DNA of 64,000 bases from Siphlonurus alternatus (GCA_949825025.1 OX463778.1:47950829-48014828), one strand, 5' to 3'. Positions 26,000 to 38,391 are shown, counted from the first letter of the stretch. Made by a program: numbers and translations. Notes: a model not told the origin generated them from the letters alone.

Positions 26000-28250
26000 C
26001 GGCGGTGGTTATGACGATGATGTTAAAACCGCGGTACTCCCGCCGCCACCGCTGTGATGCGGTACTTACTCCGCCTTATTCTCCTCCTCTCTATAGCTAG
26101 CTTTCAACCACATCACAGTGAGAGAGACAAGACTGATAACTTATCAGCAGCTGAGCGAATATAGACAGACATATGAAAAAGAGGAGGCTTGACAACAGTG
26201 TCACATATTATATGTATGTTTAAAAACACCTCATATGTTACTATTTATTATGACATATTTATTAAAAAATTTCATGCATCATAATCTATAATATACATTG
26301 AAAACATAAACTAATAAAAATATACTGACGTCATTTTATATTGAAGTATATTGCCATGTTATTATTATTACAACTTGGTATTTAGTATATATAATTACGT
26401 CATTATGAAATTATGTCTATTTTTTATATGGAACTACAATATCTCAAGTATTTCTATTTTTTATGCAGCTATGTGTAATTCTCATGATGCCAAGTGGGCT
26501 ACTTAAAATATAAAGGTATCTCTGATAATATTTTTCAGAGTACAAGGAAGTGCAGTTCATTACTGCTTGTCCCAGCCAGATAACGCCTAATCTAGAAACA
26601 GGCTGTAAAAAAAAATGACAATAGCAAATAACAATCGAAAACTGAGAATACAAAATCAAATTTAGAACTAAAAAAAAAAAACTATAAAATAATTTTAAAT
26701 ATATATTTTTTTATGTGAAACAAAGTATATAGTTGCAATGTCACATAATTCTGTTATAAATATATATTATACGGTATGGGTGTAAGTCCATAAAGACACG
26801 CTTGATTATTTTCATTGCAAATTTAGATAATTTACTGAACCTTCAGGTTTTAGCCATGTTATTTGAAATCTTTTTAACAAACCTTTGAAATCGTGATGAA
26901 AGTTGCTGTGACATCACAGTCATGAGAATATTTTACATGTTGAAGGAACTTACTATTGCATGTCTCACTTCTGTTTTGAGGGTGTATAAATGCCCAAAAA
27001 ACATGTAACAAATTTAAACGACTGTCTCTTATTTTATAAAAAATGTATGTACATCAATGTAATATATGTCCACCGTCTAAATTAAATAGAAAGGACAAAA
27101 GAAATCTGTTTTTCAGTCTCCCTTGATTTTCCAAATAAAAAGAGAGAAGCTTCAAACGACGCTAAATTGTGGTTACTTGAGGTCAGATTCAGTGAAATAG
27201 AAAAGTATTCGAGGCTAATGTTAAGCTCCGTGCTATTGTTATCTGCTTCCAAAACACTCATTTTAATATGACGGTATTACAGCCTTGAATCTTGTACTTA
27301 CTAAGGTTTACAGAAATCATAAATTCCTCTACTTATTACTTTTTTCATCTTTAGTTTTCCCTTCTTGCAAAAAACGGGATGTTTTTCATTGCTCTGCCAT
27401 GCTTGTTTGCAATATATTTTTTTTCTTGGGAATTTTAGTATTTTCTAAAACAGGATATTTGAATCGACTTATTAAATGACCTAGATGTTGATATTATGCG
27501 CATTAAATGACTAACTTATTTATTAGGAAACATTAATATGTATTTGTTATGATGTAAGCTTTGTTTACGTGGCTTTTGTTGTTTTAAATGTCGTCACACC
27601 TTAATGTATATACACCGAAGCACTCCGACGTTTTGATACAAATAATACATTAGCATAAGGTCTATAATTGTAATTGTCCACAGTGAGCAACCTGCGTGAT
27701 TACCTGTAGATATCAAAAGTGAAGAAAAATGTTTTTATATTTACAAGAAAAAAGAAGGTGTATATAAGATTGACGATTTTAAATAAGAAAGACTGAATAT
27801 ATGTAACTAATTTTATAAATGCTATGTAATTACTATATTATGCATTGTTGCAGAGACCATATATCATGTTCTCTCATTAATGATCTCTGGTATTGTTGCC
27901 TTCACTTACATGACTTGTCTTTTAGGAACATTAAAGAATTTGATTTTGATTTCTTTTGGTTAAAAAGAGTTTTTTTTTTATTCCTTGATCTAACAATCGT
28001 ATTATCATGGAATCAAAAATTAAGATGAACTTGCTGTGAATTTACATGCGATAGAATTACATCGTATTTCTTTATTGGTAGCAAAACAATATACGATTTC
28101 CATTTATAGCACATATAAATTTTAAATTGAACATGTATGTTTGCATTTTTAGGTAACTTCTGTATTGAAAGGTAAAATAAATTTTCCATTGATTTAACGT
28201 GTTTTACCAAATATTAACTTTTTTATAAATAGCGTTCAATGAATATTTTT
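26000..28250. other. Gene-free AT-rich stretch
   Basis: Between the first exon of the transporter (ending at 25946) and the first chitin-binding gene I see no coding pattern, repeat family or RNA gene. The GC-richer patch at 25980-26110, just upstream of the transporter start, is the likely promoter/5' UTR region of that gene, but no clear TATA box is visible. Confidence 0.5.
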
Positions 28251-28264
28251 TTTTAAAGCATTAC

Positions 28265-28298
28265 ATAAGTTCAGCATTGCGTCATGTGCTGAACTTAT
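28265..28298. promoter_or_regulatory. Perfect 12-bp inverted repeat upstream of the first chitin-binding gene
   Basis: ATAAGTTCAGCA and its exact complement flank a 10-bp spacer, about 160 bp before the ATG at 28458. AGTTCA resembles nuclear-receptor half-sites, which would suit moult-linked control, but this is inference. A TATA-like TTATATAC (28307) and a TCAGTG initiator-like site (28322) follow, spaced too closely to pair with each other. Confidence 0.35.
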
Positions 28299-28457
28299 CA
28301 GAGTACTTATATACTGAGGTATCAGTGAGGTCATAATTAGGGCGTTAGTTTGTTACATGTTGTAGTCTGCCAAGATTATTTGCTTTTTTAATTGTTACGT
28401 TTTATTGCGAGCATAAAGTGGCGCGAGTACCGCTAGTGTCTGTTCTCGCCACACACC

Positions 28458-30518
28458 ATGCACCTCGTACTTGCCGCTTGCTCCTTGCTTCTCCTCGCGG
28501 TAAGACACGCGTCAGCTTGTCGGTCATAGGTAGTCAACAATTTAATTATTGACAGTCTATTTATAGGAGTCAGGTTTTATCATAATTTTAAAATTTGTCA
28601 CCTATACGACGAATTTTATTATTGTTATTTTTTTAATAATTCAGAGATTATTTTGTTTCTGGAACTTCAAAATACATGACCAAGTAAAGTAAGTGTGTAG
28701 CACACATGATTTTTTTTATAATTTTAAGCTGGGTTTTATACTTGAGACTGATTCTTAAAGTTGCAATGTAAGTATCAAAATCAACAAACTAAAGTCTAAC
28801 TTAATTATAGTTACTTAATTATAGTTAGACCGCGCACCGCATCTGTGTAATTAGGTGATCAATTTTTTTGTTTGTTTTTCTAATTATTTTTTTACATTGA
28901 AATTAGTAACAAATTTATTCACAATTATATAATATAATTATTGAGATTTTAATTTATTTGTATTTCTACGTGCAGCCACGTAATTGAATAGCAGTATCAC
29001 ATTCAATATTTTAGACAGAAAACAAAGAAGATAACTGAAAAGTTGATTGAGCAAAGTGGGCCTCTCGTGGTGTTGTCACAACTCTACAGATTTTGGCCGG
29101 GAAGATAACCCAGAGTGGTGCGAGCCAAGGATAGGGAGGACAGTGAAGTTTGTATTAACTTGCTATACAACTTACTGTCGGAGCAAAATATTTAGGAAGT
29201 GTGGAGTATGCCTCCTCCAGGATGGTAAATTTTAGGAAATTTATGAAACAAAATATAATGAAAATGAAGCGTGAGGGGTGATTTGGAGCTCATTAAAAGC
29301 CATTAAAAACAATGCAAGTTTTTATATGATATATAACGATAATACTACTTCTATCCCCTCCCCCTTCTATCTGTACCTGTTTCAGACCTTTCTCTATTCA
29401 AGCAGTAAATTTTGTTCTTCTGAAATAGTATCCTGACCTTCCTCAACCTCCTCAGGTTGCTGCATCCCCCGGCGTACCTGCAGCTGGTGGCAAGGCGTGC
29501 GGTGGCCGCGGCTTTGTGTGCACGGGTGGTGCTCGCGTGCAGCAGTGCGTGGACGACGTGGCGCAGGGCCCCGAGCTGTCGTGCGGAGAAGGCTTCTTGT
29601 GCGACGCCGCGGCCGAGCCAGGACCGTGCGTGCCCGTCGAGCCATCCTGCTGCGCCGAAGGAACCTTCCCAGTGTCAGGTACTGCAAACAGATCGAGTGG
29701 CAATCAGCTCTTCTCTTGTAACAGTGTATTTAAGAAGAACTAGAAAAAATACAATAATTATTGCTGTACTACTGCATTGCGTTGTCTTGATGAATAAGTG
29801 TGTTGTTTTGAAAGTGTTTTTATGTGTGTATTTAAGGACAAAATAAAAATATCGTGATACTATATATAACAGTAAAAAACAAAAAAAAAACGGAAGGGTC
29901 TGTTAATTTTCACGTGTTGCTGGTGAACACGATATATGATTCCGATTACAGATTAATTATGTATTTTCTCCTTTTTCCATTTATCCTTGATCTATATCGT
30001 TACTAAATATCTCCTTAATTAAAAAGTATTATAGATGTTGAAAGACCAGTTTTTGATCATTTTTATTTTCTACAGGTAACTGTCGCAGATTCACCATGTG
30101 CGTTACGAACGGTTTACGATTACTTCAGTATGATGGATCATGTGCTCCTGGTTTCGAATTCAGTGTTCGCCAACTCCAATGCTTACCTGTAGAGGTAGCT
30201 GGGTGCAGCGTACCTGAAACCTCGACCACCGTCACTACTCCGATCACTACGACACCTAAAACCTCGACCACTGTCACTACTCCGATCACCACGACATCTA
30301 TCGCCACGACGAGGAACTCGGACCCCCCAGCCTTCACGTGTCCCACTCCCGGACAGTTCGCTGATTCCGGCAGCTGCTCACACTACTTGGTGTGCACATG
30401 GAAGGCTGGGGGAGGTTTGCAGGCCTTGCGCACCGCGTGCACCGCTAACCTGGTATACGATACCTCACTGAAGCAGTGTGTCTACACCACTAACTGTGGT
30501 TCAAGACCCAGACTCTAA
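28458..30518 (+). CDS. Secreted chitin-binding protein, two CBM14 domains (235 aa)
   Basis: Exons 28458-28499, 29456-29678 and 30076-30518; phases 0 and 1 close to 708 nt. Exon 1 gives the signal-peptide core (MHLVLAACSLLLLA). Residues 29-72 form a six-cysteine module (C-x6-C-x8-C-x11-C-x5-C-x8-C) shared by neighbouring genes. A first CBM14 domain spans about 79-132, a Thr/Pro-rich linker with a duplicated TTVTTPITTT block spans 133-172, and a second CBM14 spans 177-229 before the end GSRPRL. The intron at Gly89 splits the first CBM14 just before its second cysteine, a position kept in the paralogs. CBM14 domains bind chitin, so the product likely works in cuticle or peritrophic matrix. It is intact. 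Confidence 0.85.
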
Positions 30519-31012
30519 TTATAAGGCAACCCAAATGAAAATTACCTGCTGTTTTAGCAGTTTCTTGTCGAAATTTAACTGATCATTGGAAACTACCTTG
30601 CTAGTTTTGACACAAGAAACAGCTGGCAAGTAGTTTTTATACCAGGGGACATATAAACTTTATCTACTAGTTTTAAATAATTTCAAACGTTATAACTTGA
30701 AATTTAAATTAAAAATTAAAATTCAACTTCGAAAGTTGCAAAAGATTGGAAATCATTCTCGTTTATTTTTGTGTGCCTTAAGTTAAGAATTATTATTTGT
30801 GTGTTATGCCGCTAATTTGAAATACGCTAAACGTTTAATCATTTTCAGTATATTATACATTATAACGTAATTAACACAATGTTCCTATTTTTAATTAATA
30901 TACATAATTATATAATACTTGATAAGTTGATACACAAAGTAAGGTGCTAAAAAAAGTTCAAGTTCTTGATTTTGATGCACTATATAATTTATAAGTATCA
31001 AATTTTGAAACC

Positions 31013-31016
<4 letters not shown>

Positions 31017-31074
<58 letters not shown>
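31017..31074. repeat. (TA)n microsatellite
   Basis: About 58 bp of uninterrupted TA units downstream of the first chitin-binding gene. Confidence 0.95.
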
Positions 31075-31077
<3 letters not shown>

Positions 31078-31650
31078 GCCATTTTTTTTAAAGTTGAAAT
31101 TAATTTATGAGAAGTGTATAGAACAAAGCATAACATCCCGCTGCTAAATGCTCTAAATGAGTGGTATAAATTTACAAATTCAATGGAATTTCTAAATAGG
31201 GAAACAAATGTCATATTAACTTATTTTAACAGAAAATTAACTATGTAGTATAATATAGTATTAATTGTGAATTTATTATATAATCCTGTAATCAATAAAA
31301 TATTATTTACATTAAACCTTATATATGCACTTTTATTTGTACCTCAAAAATAAAAATGAATGTAAGATGGACAAAAATGTTAGCTTTAAATTTGTAAACT
31401 TTTGCTTATATCTATAATTTTGTATTTCATATTTAAATATTTATAAATGCAAAGACAGCTAGAGTATCTCCTCCGCAACTAAGATTCTGTCAGTCGTTGA
31501 CACTCTGACGTCACATGCATGGGCCTTTTATTTATAATGACACGTACTGTACTGGAAGTACGTGCAAAAGCTCTGTATGTGATTTTTTTTAACAATTTCT
31601 AAGACAGTTTACAAGATTAATTATTTGCGTTATGTCACTGGTGTTTATTA

Positions 31651-31866
31651 ATGGAGTATCGACCTCAATTTTTTTATTGCAGAAATAAAGGCGGCAAGTC
31701 CTATCTTTTTCTTAAGGAGCGGCGTCTCGTGACGTCACGAAAAGGACTCTTAATAATTTTTTAAAAATAGTTCCCGGTCTCAAAAAAATCTGAAAAAAAT
31801 CAGGGTGGCATAACTTTGCACCTTCTATCCATTTCTGCAATAAAAAAATTGAGGTCGATACTCCAT
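31651..31866. mobile_element. Palindromic MITE, copy A
   Basis: Terminal inverted repeats begin ATGGAGTATCGACCTCAA and are flanked by TA on both sides, the expected target duplication of Tc1/mariner-type elements. The right arm contains GGTCTCAAAAAAATCTGAAA and the core contains CGTGACGTCACG. The left arm is shortened compared with copies B and F. No coding frame. Confidence 0.75.
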
Positions 31867-32528
31867 TACGCTTAAAATGACTTTAGTAAAGCTTGAGGAT
31901 TAAGCTTTTAGTAATTTCCCAAGCTCAGAAAATTAATATTATAATAATTCATAATAAAAATAAACATGCAGAAATTATAAAAATCTCTTTTCCTAATATG
32001 CCAGAGTTGACATGTCATCACAGGTATTAATCAAGAATAATCTGTTATTTGACCCCCCCCCCTCCCTCTCAAATCCATATTGATAAATGTGGAGCTTTTT
32101 TCCTCCATATCGGCACATTTAACTTAAAATTGAAATTTGCCAGAACATTTTTATTGCATCTTTATATTTTATATAGATAGTAGACCTCAAGTTATGAATT
32201 CATTGATTTGTAATTTTTTTCAAAATTTTTGAAATCTTTAACAATATTGATGTAAAACGCTGTGACGTGTATGTTAGACATATAACACCTCTCGTGTTAA
32301 ATATTACTATGACATCATAGTGTTTTGCAGCATATTTTATATATTTACATAGAAATTGAAAGAACTTTGAGTTATTAAAGACGACCTTCATAATTTGGGC
32401 ACTAAAACTGCAATTGACCTTCTGAGACCTTTAAGTTGTAATCGTCATAATGTTTGTAGTAATTAGTTTGCTGGTAATACCACAGGGTTATATAATGGAC
32501 TGAAATGTTTTGGAGTGTTCACACCATC

Positions 32529-33718
32529 ATGAAGAGCGTTAATATCATTTGAGTAAGTTTTCAATTAATTAAGCCCAATAATAATTCTCACCTCACAGGA
32601 TTTTTAATATAAATTTCTTCGTACAAAGTGAAAAAAAAAAAAAAAAATGAAACTGGTTTTTAATTTTAAATGTATCAACATACAAAAAGGTAGACTCTTC
32701 GTATTTGAAATTTTCCAAATCTAGTAGTGTATCGGTACAATACATGTAATAATGTTGTATGTTTTTACTATAATAATTGTATGCTTCTATTCATTTCACG
32801 AATAATCTCTTTCTTACTGTACAGGTAATGGCTGCGCTTGCGACGTGTGCACAGAGTCAATCAGAGTGCAAGCCGCCGATCTCGCGTTGTAACACTGCAA
32901 TATTTTATAACTACTGCGATTTTGACCCTCCCCTGGTTTTGCCGTGCAGCGAAATCTTGCCGGGTTCGGTGTGTGTGGAGACCGTCCCGTCCGACCCACC
33001 TTGCATCACACCACCAGTTTGCTTAATGGCAAACTGGTAAGTTAATTAATTAATTAATTAATTAATTAATTAATTAATTAAGTTAATTATCATTAATTAA
33101 CTTAATGATAAGTTACCTATAGGTGAGAGTTTGTGAGAAATATTTGCATTATAGTAATGATCGAAGTGTGAAAAGATTCAATGCAATTTATTTTTAATTA
33201 AGTTGTTACCATATGCATGCTCTTAATAGGCTTTTATTCGATAGATTTTTTCTTGCACTTGCTTATAAATAAATGCATGCACATAAATATCAATTCTCAA
33301 AATATACATGTTGTGTAAAACGTATTTATTAAAGTATTGAAATTTTAACTGTGTTATCTTCAACCTATATATTGCAGGTTGCAACGGATACTACGAATGC
33401 GATGCATCCCTCACTCCTTCAATAACATTTTGCAACTCCGGCCTCGAGTTCAGCAAGAAACTTAAAGAGTGTGTGACTCCTGAGCTTGCCAACTGCAGCA
33501 TCCTCCTGACCCCGCCGCCCTCCAACACGACCAGCTGTGAGGTAGAGGTCGGCCGCTAACCTGACCCCACCTGCTGCTGCCGCTAGTTGGTGCACGTGTG
33601 GCGGTGCGGTCAGGGTGTCACCACGGAGACCCGCTCGTGTCCACGTGGTCTCTTTTTCAACGAGAAACTCGCCACGTGCAGCACACACGTGGAATGTGGT
33701 TGCAGACTATGCCAGTGA
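32529..33718 (+). pseudogene. Chitin-binding protein pseudogene, paralog of its neighbours
   Basis: Exon relics: 32529-32552, 32825-33036 and 33378-33718. Exon 1 reads ATG plus seven codons and ends in an in-frame TGA right at a GTAAGT donor. Exon 2 encodes the leader end (VMAALATC) and the six-cysteine module, but its only donor leaves phase 2 where exon 3 needs phase 1. Exon 3 begins with the second half of a CBM14 (CNGYYEC) and runs into TAA at 33557 and TAG at 33584, both at places where CBM14 domains usually have Tyr. The same frame then continues through a recognisable CBM14 remainder to TGA at 33716. Four independent defects make a pseudogene the best reading. Partial expression from another start cannot be excluded. 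Confidence 0.75.
33041..33082. repeat. (TTAA)n tract directly after a splice donor
   Basis: About ten TTAA units begin a few bases after the donor of pseudogene exon 2 (33037), next to a further inverted copy of GTTAATTA motifs. Confidence 0.9.
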
Positions 33719-35380
33719 GCACCAGCTGACGTCACAAATAAAAAAAAGAATAATTTGAAGCAATAAATACTTCTCTATTTATTTTGAATTTGAATATATT
33801 TCTGATTATATGCTGGTAGATGAAACCAAATAAATTAAAGCAATAACAAAATAAATTAAACCAAAGATTAATTATTTTCGATGTTTAGAGATTTCATCTG
33901 GCGAACTAAATTATTTAATATCAATATATTATTTTAATGACGATATATAAAGCCTATATTATATTTTAGTTACGTCACGACCATTAAATTAATGTGAAAT
34001 TTTAATGATATATTCATAATATAGACACACTAAATATTTTCACAAAATCTGGACTATACTTGACTAAATATGTATATTACGTTAATTTAAATACGAGAAA
34101 CACTAATTATTATGCATATAATATATTATAATGTCTACCCTATAATGTCTTTTCAACATATTAGATACATTCACATTTAAGTGTTAATTCGAATGTTGTT
34201 AGTTAGCTGATAGATAACATATAGCTATAAAGTTCATAATCCAGTTACACAGAGGTCAAAACATTCCTTATTAGCATTAATTACTCGCAGTTGAGGTGTA
34301 CAGGATTCCAAGAAATAAATAATTAGACAACGTTAGGCAATGTATTAGGCACGATGCTTGCTACGTAAATACAAATTAGAGAGAGGCACATACTTGCTGA
34401 AGAATATGAAACAAGCTGAGTTAATCTTTGAAAATTTTTCCTAAAATAGTTTGGTTGGAAGAAATAATTATATGCAAGCATCTCCATTTCAAAAATTGGA
34501 AATCATATTTTTAAGTATTTGGTTATGAAACTGGCTTAAAAATCATTGCAAGAAAATTCCATACCTTGCATTCTGGATAAAATAATGACAACAACAAAAT
34601 TTATCTTAATAGTTCATAATGATTAGCTAACAAGTAAGTAATAATAATTTTTTTTTTTTTTTTTTTTTTTTCGAATTAGTTTTTACAATCTATTTGAGTG
34701 GCTTGTTTAAATAATAAGTCAAAACCATAATTGTGCGGTAGAACAATAAATGAACAATAAAGCTTAGTGAATATGTACATGTATATTTAAAATGTTTTAG
34801 GCCTAGATTAAGTGTGTTTTTGTAAAATTGACATATTATTATGTTGTTGTTTTTTTGTTGGAGATGTACTATATCATGTATCCATAATATGGCATTTCTG
34901 TATTCTGTATTGGATCCAATAAACAAATCAAATCAAATCAAATCAAATCAGAAGAAAAAAAAATAGTGATTTTTATTATTATTATTTTCTAAGGTTTCTA
35001 GGGTGTATATTTTTGCGAGGCCTAATCTTCAATTACGCGGCTACTTGAAAATTGATATAAAAAATAAAATAAAATATATAAATAAATATAAATATTTAAA
35101 TAATAACAATATAAATATATGAATATATTTGTAAAACTCAATATAGCTTTTTTTTTCATTTACAGACCATAAATAGAAGATAATTAAAAAGAAAACGTGA
35201 AAAGACTACCTTTTATAGTTTTGAAAAGAATAATATTTTACCAATAATAATAATGAGCACTACAAAAGTTAACAGTTATAAATATTACATACAGTGGTGT
35301 TTTTTACCTATGAATAAAATTATCACACTTACAGGTCATAATTAAGTGCATAAATATTTTTATACGTCATTCCTTGCATT
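33719..35380. other. Intergenic stretch, AT-rich
   Basis: AATAAA motifs near 33735-33765 follow the pseudogene. A poly(T) run lies at 34650-34671 and a possible LINE 3' tail at 34690-34950. No gene is seen. Confidence 0.45.
34690..34950 (+). mobile_element. Possible LINE 3' end with (AAATC)n tail
   Basis: The sequence ends TTGGATCCAATAAAC followed by about five AAATC units. A unique 3' UTR ending in a short tandem tail is typical of 5'-truncated non-LTR retrotransposons of the RTE/jockey type. No RT frame remains and no target duplication was found. Confidence 0.35.
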
Positions 35381-35389
35381 TGTAGTACA

Positions 35390-35423
35390 TATATAACGTT
35401 ATAGAGATGATTTAGAATCAGTT
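35390..35423 (+). promoter_or_regulatory. Core promoter (TATA + TCAGTT initiator) of the 35446 gene
   Basis: TATATAA starts at 35390 and the arthropod initiator TCAGTT lies at 35418-35423, so the initiator A (35420) is exactly 30 bp from the first T of the TATA box. The ATG follows 26 nt later. Confidence 0.65.
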
Positions 35424-35445
35424 GTGAAGAAGATACAAACATAGA

Positions 35446-38225
35446 ATGAAGCTGCCACGGATTGCTGCATTTGTTATGGTACTATCTTTTAGTCTCTTTA
35501 TAAATATTTTTTTATTGATAAATTAAGTTGAAGAATATACAGTATCAGTGTCTTATGGCCAGAATTTTTACCAAAAATTTCAGAGTTTCGCAGGGTCTGA
35601 GCGTAGTGTCACTAGTTAAGCGCATGCATTGCTTACGTGCACAAGTGGCGGTACCACGCTCAGACCCCGCGAAGCTATGATAATTTTAGTAAATTTCTGG
35701 CCATAAGACACGGATGATCTCTGATAGTGAGCAGAAAATAAATATAAATATAATTGAATCATGTAAAACAAATTTAACAATGTTGATCTCCTGATGCTTT
35801 TATGTATGCAGGTGATGGCTGCAGTTGCAACGTGCGCGGTGAGTCAAACTACTGCGCCACCAACTTGCACGAGCTGTAAACGTTGCATTGATAATGATGA
35901 CAAAAGTTATATAAACTGTGAGACCCCGGAGTTAGGACCCCTGCAGTGCTCGGATTACTTGGCGGACACCGTGTGCGTGGATAGCACCCCTGGCTGCATC
36001 CCCTGCGTCAAACCACCAACTTGCACAGCGGAAGGGACTTTCCGTTGTCCAGGAGGTGAGTGAGAGTAACGAAAAAACTGCATAAAATTTTGAAAAATAG
36101 GATGAAAATGCACGTTGTTGTTTTTACTAAATTTATGACAAAGCAAAATAAGAGTATGGTTGTATGTTTTTTTTTTTTATTCTTACTCAAAGTGTAAAAC
36201 TAATTTTTCATAAAATTAATTAACAAAATTCAAATCACAGATATTAATCGGAAGTACAATTGATTCAATTGGAAAAAAAATCAATTGAAGCGAAAAATTA
36301 AAAAAAGTAGTTGTATTTCTGGGTTCACTTTTTTTGCGATAATAATACTAGATTTTTGCAGGCATTAAATTTGATGCTGTTATATAAAATAATAATAATC
36401 TATTGGAAGTGTAATCAGGTATAGCTCTAATAATATTTATTAAATAAATTGACTATTATTTTGAAAAATGACTTTAATTATTCCGACTGACGATTAATTA
36501 AATTTTAAGTACAAAAGATGAAGTGGAAAACACAGCAAAAGGAGCACCATTACAGCAATGGAGTATCGACATCATTTTTTTATTGCAGAAATGGATAGAG
36601 GGTGCAAAGTTATGCCACCCTGATTTTTTTCAGATTTTTTTGAGACCAGGAAATATTTTTAAAAAATTATTGAAAGTCCTTTTCGTAACATCACGAGACG
36701 CTGCTTCTTTAGAAAAAGATAGGACTTGCCGCCTCGTGACGTCACAAAAAGGACTTTCAATCATTTTTTAAAAATAGTTCTCGGTCTCAAAAAAATCTGA
36801 AAAAATCAGGGTAGCATAACTTTGCACCCTCTATCCATTTCTGCAATAAAACAAATTGAGGTCGATACTCCATTGTTTACAAACCGTTTTTTTTTTATAT
36901 ATAATGACATGTAAATTTTTATTTATTGACCAGATAGTTTGTATGAAATAACGAAGCTTATAAAATTGCTGTATGGTGTTCCTTTTGCTGTGTTCCACAC
37001 TTGATTTTCATACTAAAAACTAATTTCAATCGGAATAATTAAAGTCTTTTTCAAATTAATAGTTTGACAGTTATTTAAAATATACTTAGAGCTAAACGTA
37101 AAGTTGCTATGAGCCACGAGTAAAGAGATCACACTCACTTCGTATATGTAGCGCTCGGTTAAATATCACACATCATGTTTTATGTTGCAATGGATTATTA
37201 ACAAAGTGACTGTGCTAATTAAATCTTGTTAACCAGATTGCACCTGTTACTACAAGTGTGACTCATCTTTAAAGCCTACCATCATGTACTGCAACTCCGG
37301 CTCTGAGTTCAATGAGGAGCTTGAACAATGTGTGGATATTAAAGACGCTGGCTGTTCCATACCTTCTTCCACGTCTACAACAGTCCCGACTGCTGTGACT
37401 TCTACCACTGGAAGTGTCACCTCAACAATATCGAACACTGAGAGTCCAACCTCAACAATATCGAATACTGAGAGTCCAACCTCAACAATATCGGCGATAA
37501 CTGAGAGCCCAACCTCAACAATATCGAACACTGACACTCCAACCTCAACAAAATCGAACACTGGGAGTCCAACCTCAACAATATCGAACACTGACAGTCC
37601 AACCTCAACAATATCGAATACTGAGAGTCCAACCTCAACAATATCGAACACTGGAAGTCCAACCTCAACAATATCGAACACTGAGAGTCCAACCTCAACA
37701 ATATCGAATACTGACACTCCAACCTCAACAACATCGAACACTGAGAGTCCAACCTCAACAATATCGAACACTGACACTCCAACCTCAACAACATCGAACA
37801 CTGGGAGTCCAACCTTAACAATATCGAACACTGGGAGTCCAACCTCAACAATATCGAACACTGGAAGTCCAACCTCAACAATATCGAACACTGGAAGTCC
37901 AACCTCAACAATTTCAAGAACTGACAGTACATCCTCAACAATTTCAACAACTCCCAGTCCAACGTCAATAATCTCGAGCTTTGAAAGTCCGACCTCTACG
38001 AGTCCCATTGTTGCTTCTCCATTGCCTTCAGCGTGTCGCCAGCTTGACAAGTGGGGAAAGGCCCCAGACCCTACAAGCTGCCGTCGTTACATCAGGTGCA
38101 AGCGACGACCGTTCAGGCCTGGAATTTTCATGGACATAAAGACATGTCATTTCAACATGCTGTTTGACGAGAAACGACTCAAATGTTTACCCAGTACCGA
38201 TTGTGGAAGCCGCCCATTACAATGA
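35446..38225 (+). CDS. Secreted mucin-like chitin-binding protein, two CBM14 domains (421 aa)
   Basis: Exons 35446-35478, 35812-36055 and 37237-38225; phases 0 and 1 close to 1266 nt. The signal peptide is encoded by exon 1 plus the first codons of exon 2 (MKLPRIAAFVM, then VMAAVATCAVS). A cysteine-rich N-terminal module at about 30-75 is a divergent form of that in neighbouring genes. The first CBM14 follows to about residue 133, split by the intron at Gly93. About 190 residues of Thr/Ser-rich ten-residue repeats (TSTISNTESP and variants) then separate it from a second CBM14 at about 359-415. The architecture (chitin-binding ends joined by a probably O-glycosylated stalk) is that of peritrophin-like matrix proteins. 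Intron 2 contains the large palindrome at 36460-37055. A promoter and a poly(A) signal are visible, and the gene appears intact. Confidence 0.85.
35549..35711. repeat. Palindrome in intron 1 of the mucin-like gene
   Basis: GTGTCTTATGGCCAGAA and its near-complement bound arms that also pair around CAGGGTCTGAGCG / CGCTCAGACCC. It is about 160 bp, without coding capacity. Confidence 0.6.
36460..37055. repeat. Large composite palindrome in intron 2 of the mucin-like gene
   Basis: Outer arms TTTGAAAAATGACTTTAATT (left) and the near-complement at 37035-37055, then a second pairing block around GGAAAACACAGCAAAAGGAG, enclose the MITE copy B (36558-36873). Transcribed as part of the intron, it could fold into a hairpin of several hundred base pairs. 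Confidence 0.65.
36558..36873. mobile_element. Palindromic MITE, copy B
   Basis: It shares the ATGGAGTATCGAC ends with copy A and the inner arms CAGATTTTTTTGAGACC and TTATTGAAAGTCC. The centre contains CGTGACGTCACA. The flanks are CA/TG rather than TA, so it may be part of the larger palindrome around it rather than a separate insertion. Confidence 0.7.
37424..37995 (+). repeat. 30-bp coding minisatellite, about 19 units
   Basis: Tandem 30-bp units encode PTSTISNTES-type decapeptides; the last three are degenerate. One unit (near 37490) has an extra codon (ISAITES). Differences between units cluster at the Glu/Asp/Gly position, and runs of identical neighbours suggest recent unit duplication. 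Repeat number is likely polymorphic. Confidence 0.9.
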
Positions 38226-38391
38226 AAACCTGCCGGAAAATAGAAAGCTCCGTTTATGCTTGTATCGTAATATTATTTCAATTTTTTTATGATTATTTAT
38301 TCTTTCATTTCAAATTACTTATTTTGTCACTTGTTCTTCTCAAGACTATAATGATGTAAATGCAAGAGACATCTTAGGATTTTTTATTTAC

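Larger units (their letters stand above)
30519..32528. other. Intergenic stretch with (TA)n and a palindromic MITE
   Basis: No gene is seen. It holds the (TA)n tract at 31017-31074 and the MITE at 31651-31866. A weak AATAAA at about 31296 is too far away to assign with confidence to the gene ending at 30518. Confidence 0.5.

Noticed and set aside
37424..37995. Regular 30-bp repeats as a possible CRISPR array
   Set aside because: Units are directly tandem with no unique spacers and encode a Thr/Ser peptide inside a eukaryotic gene.
37250..38050. Long minus-strand ORFs (266 and 183 codons) with repeated VEVGLPVFDI-type or LRLDSQCSILL-type peptides
   Set aside because: They are antisense shadows of the 30-bp coding minisatellite, which happens to lack stops in these frames.
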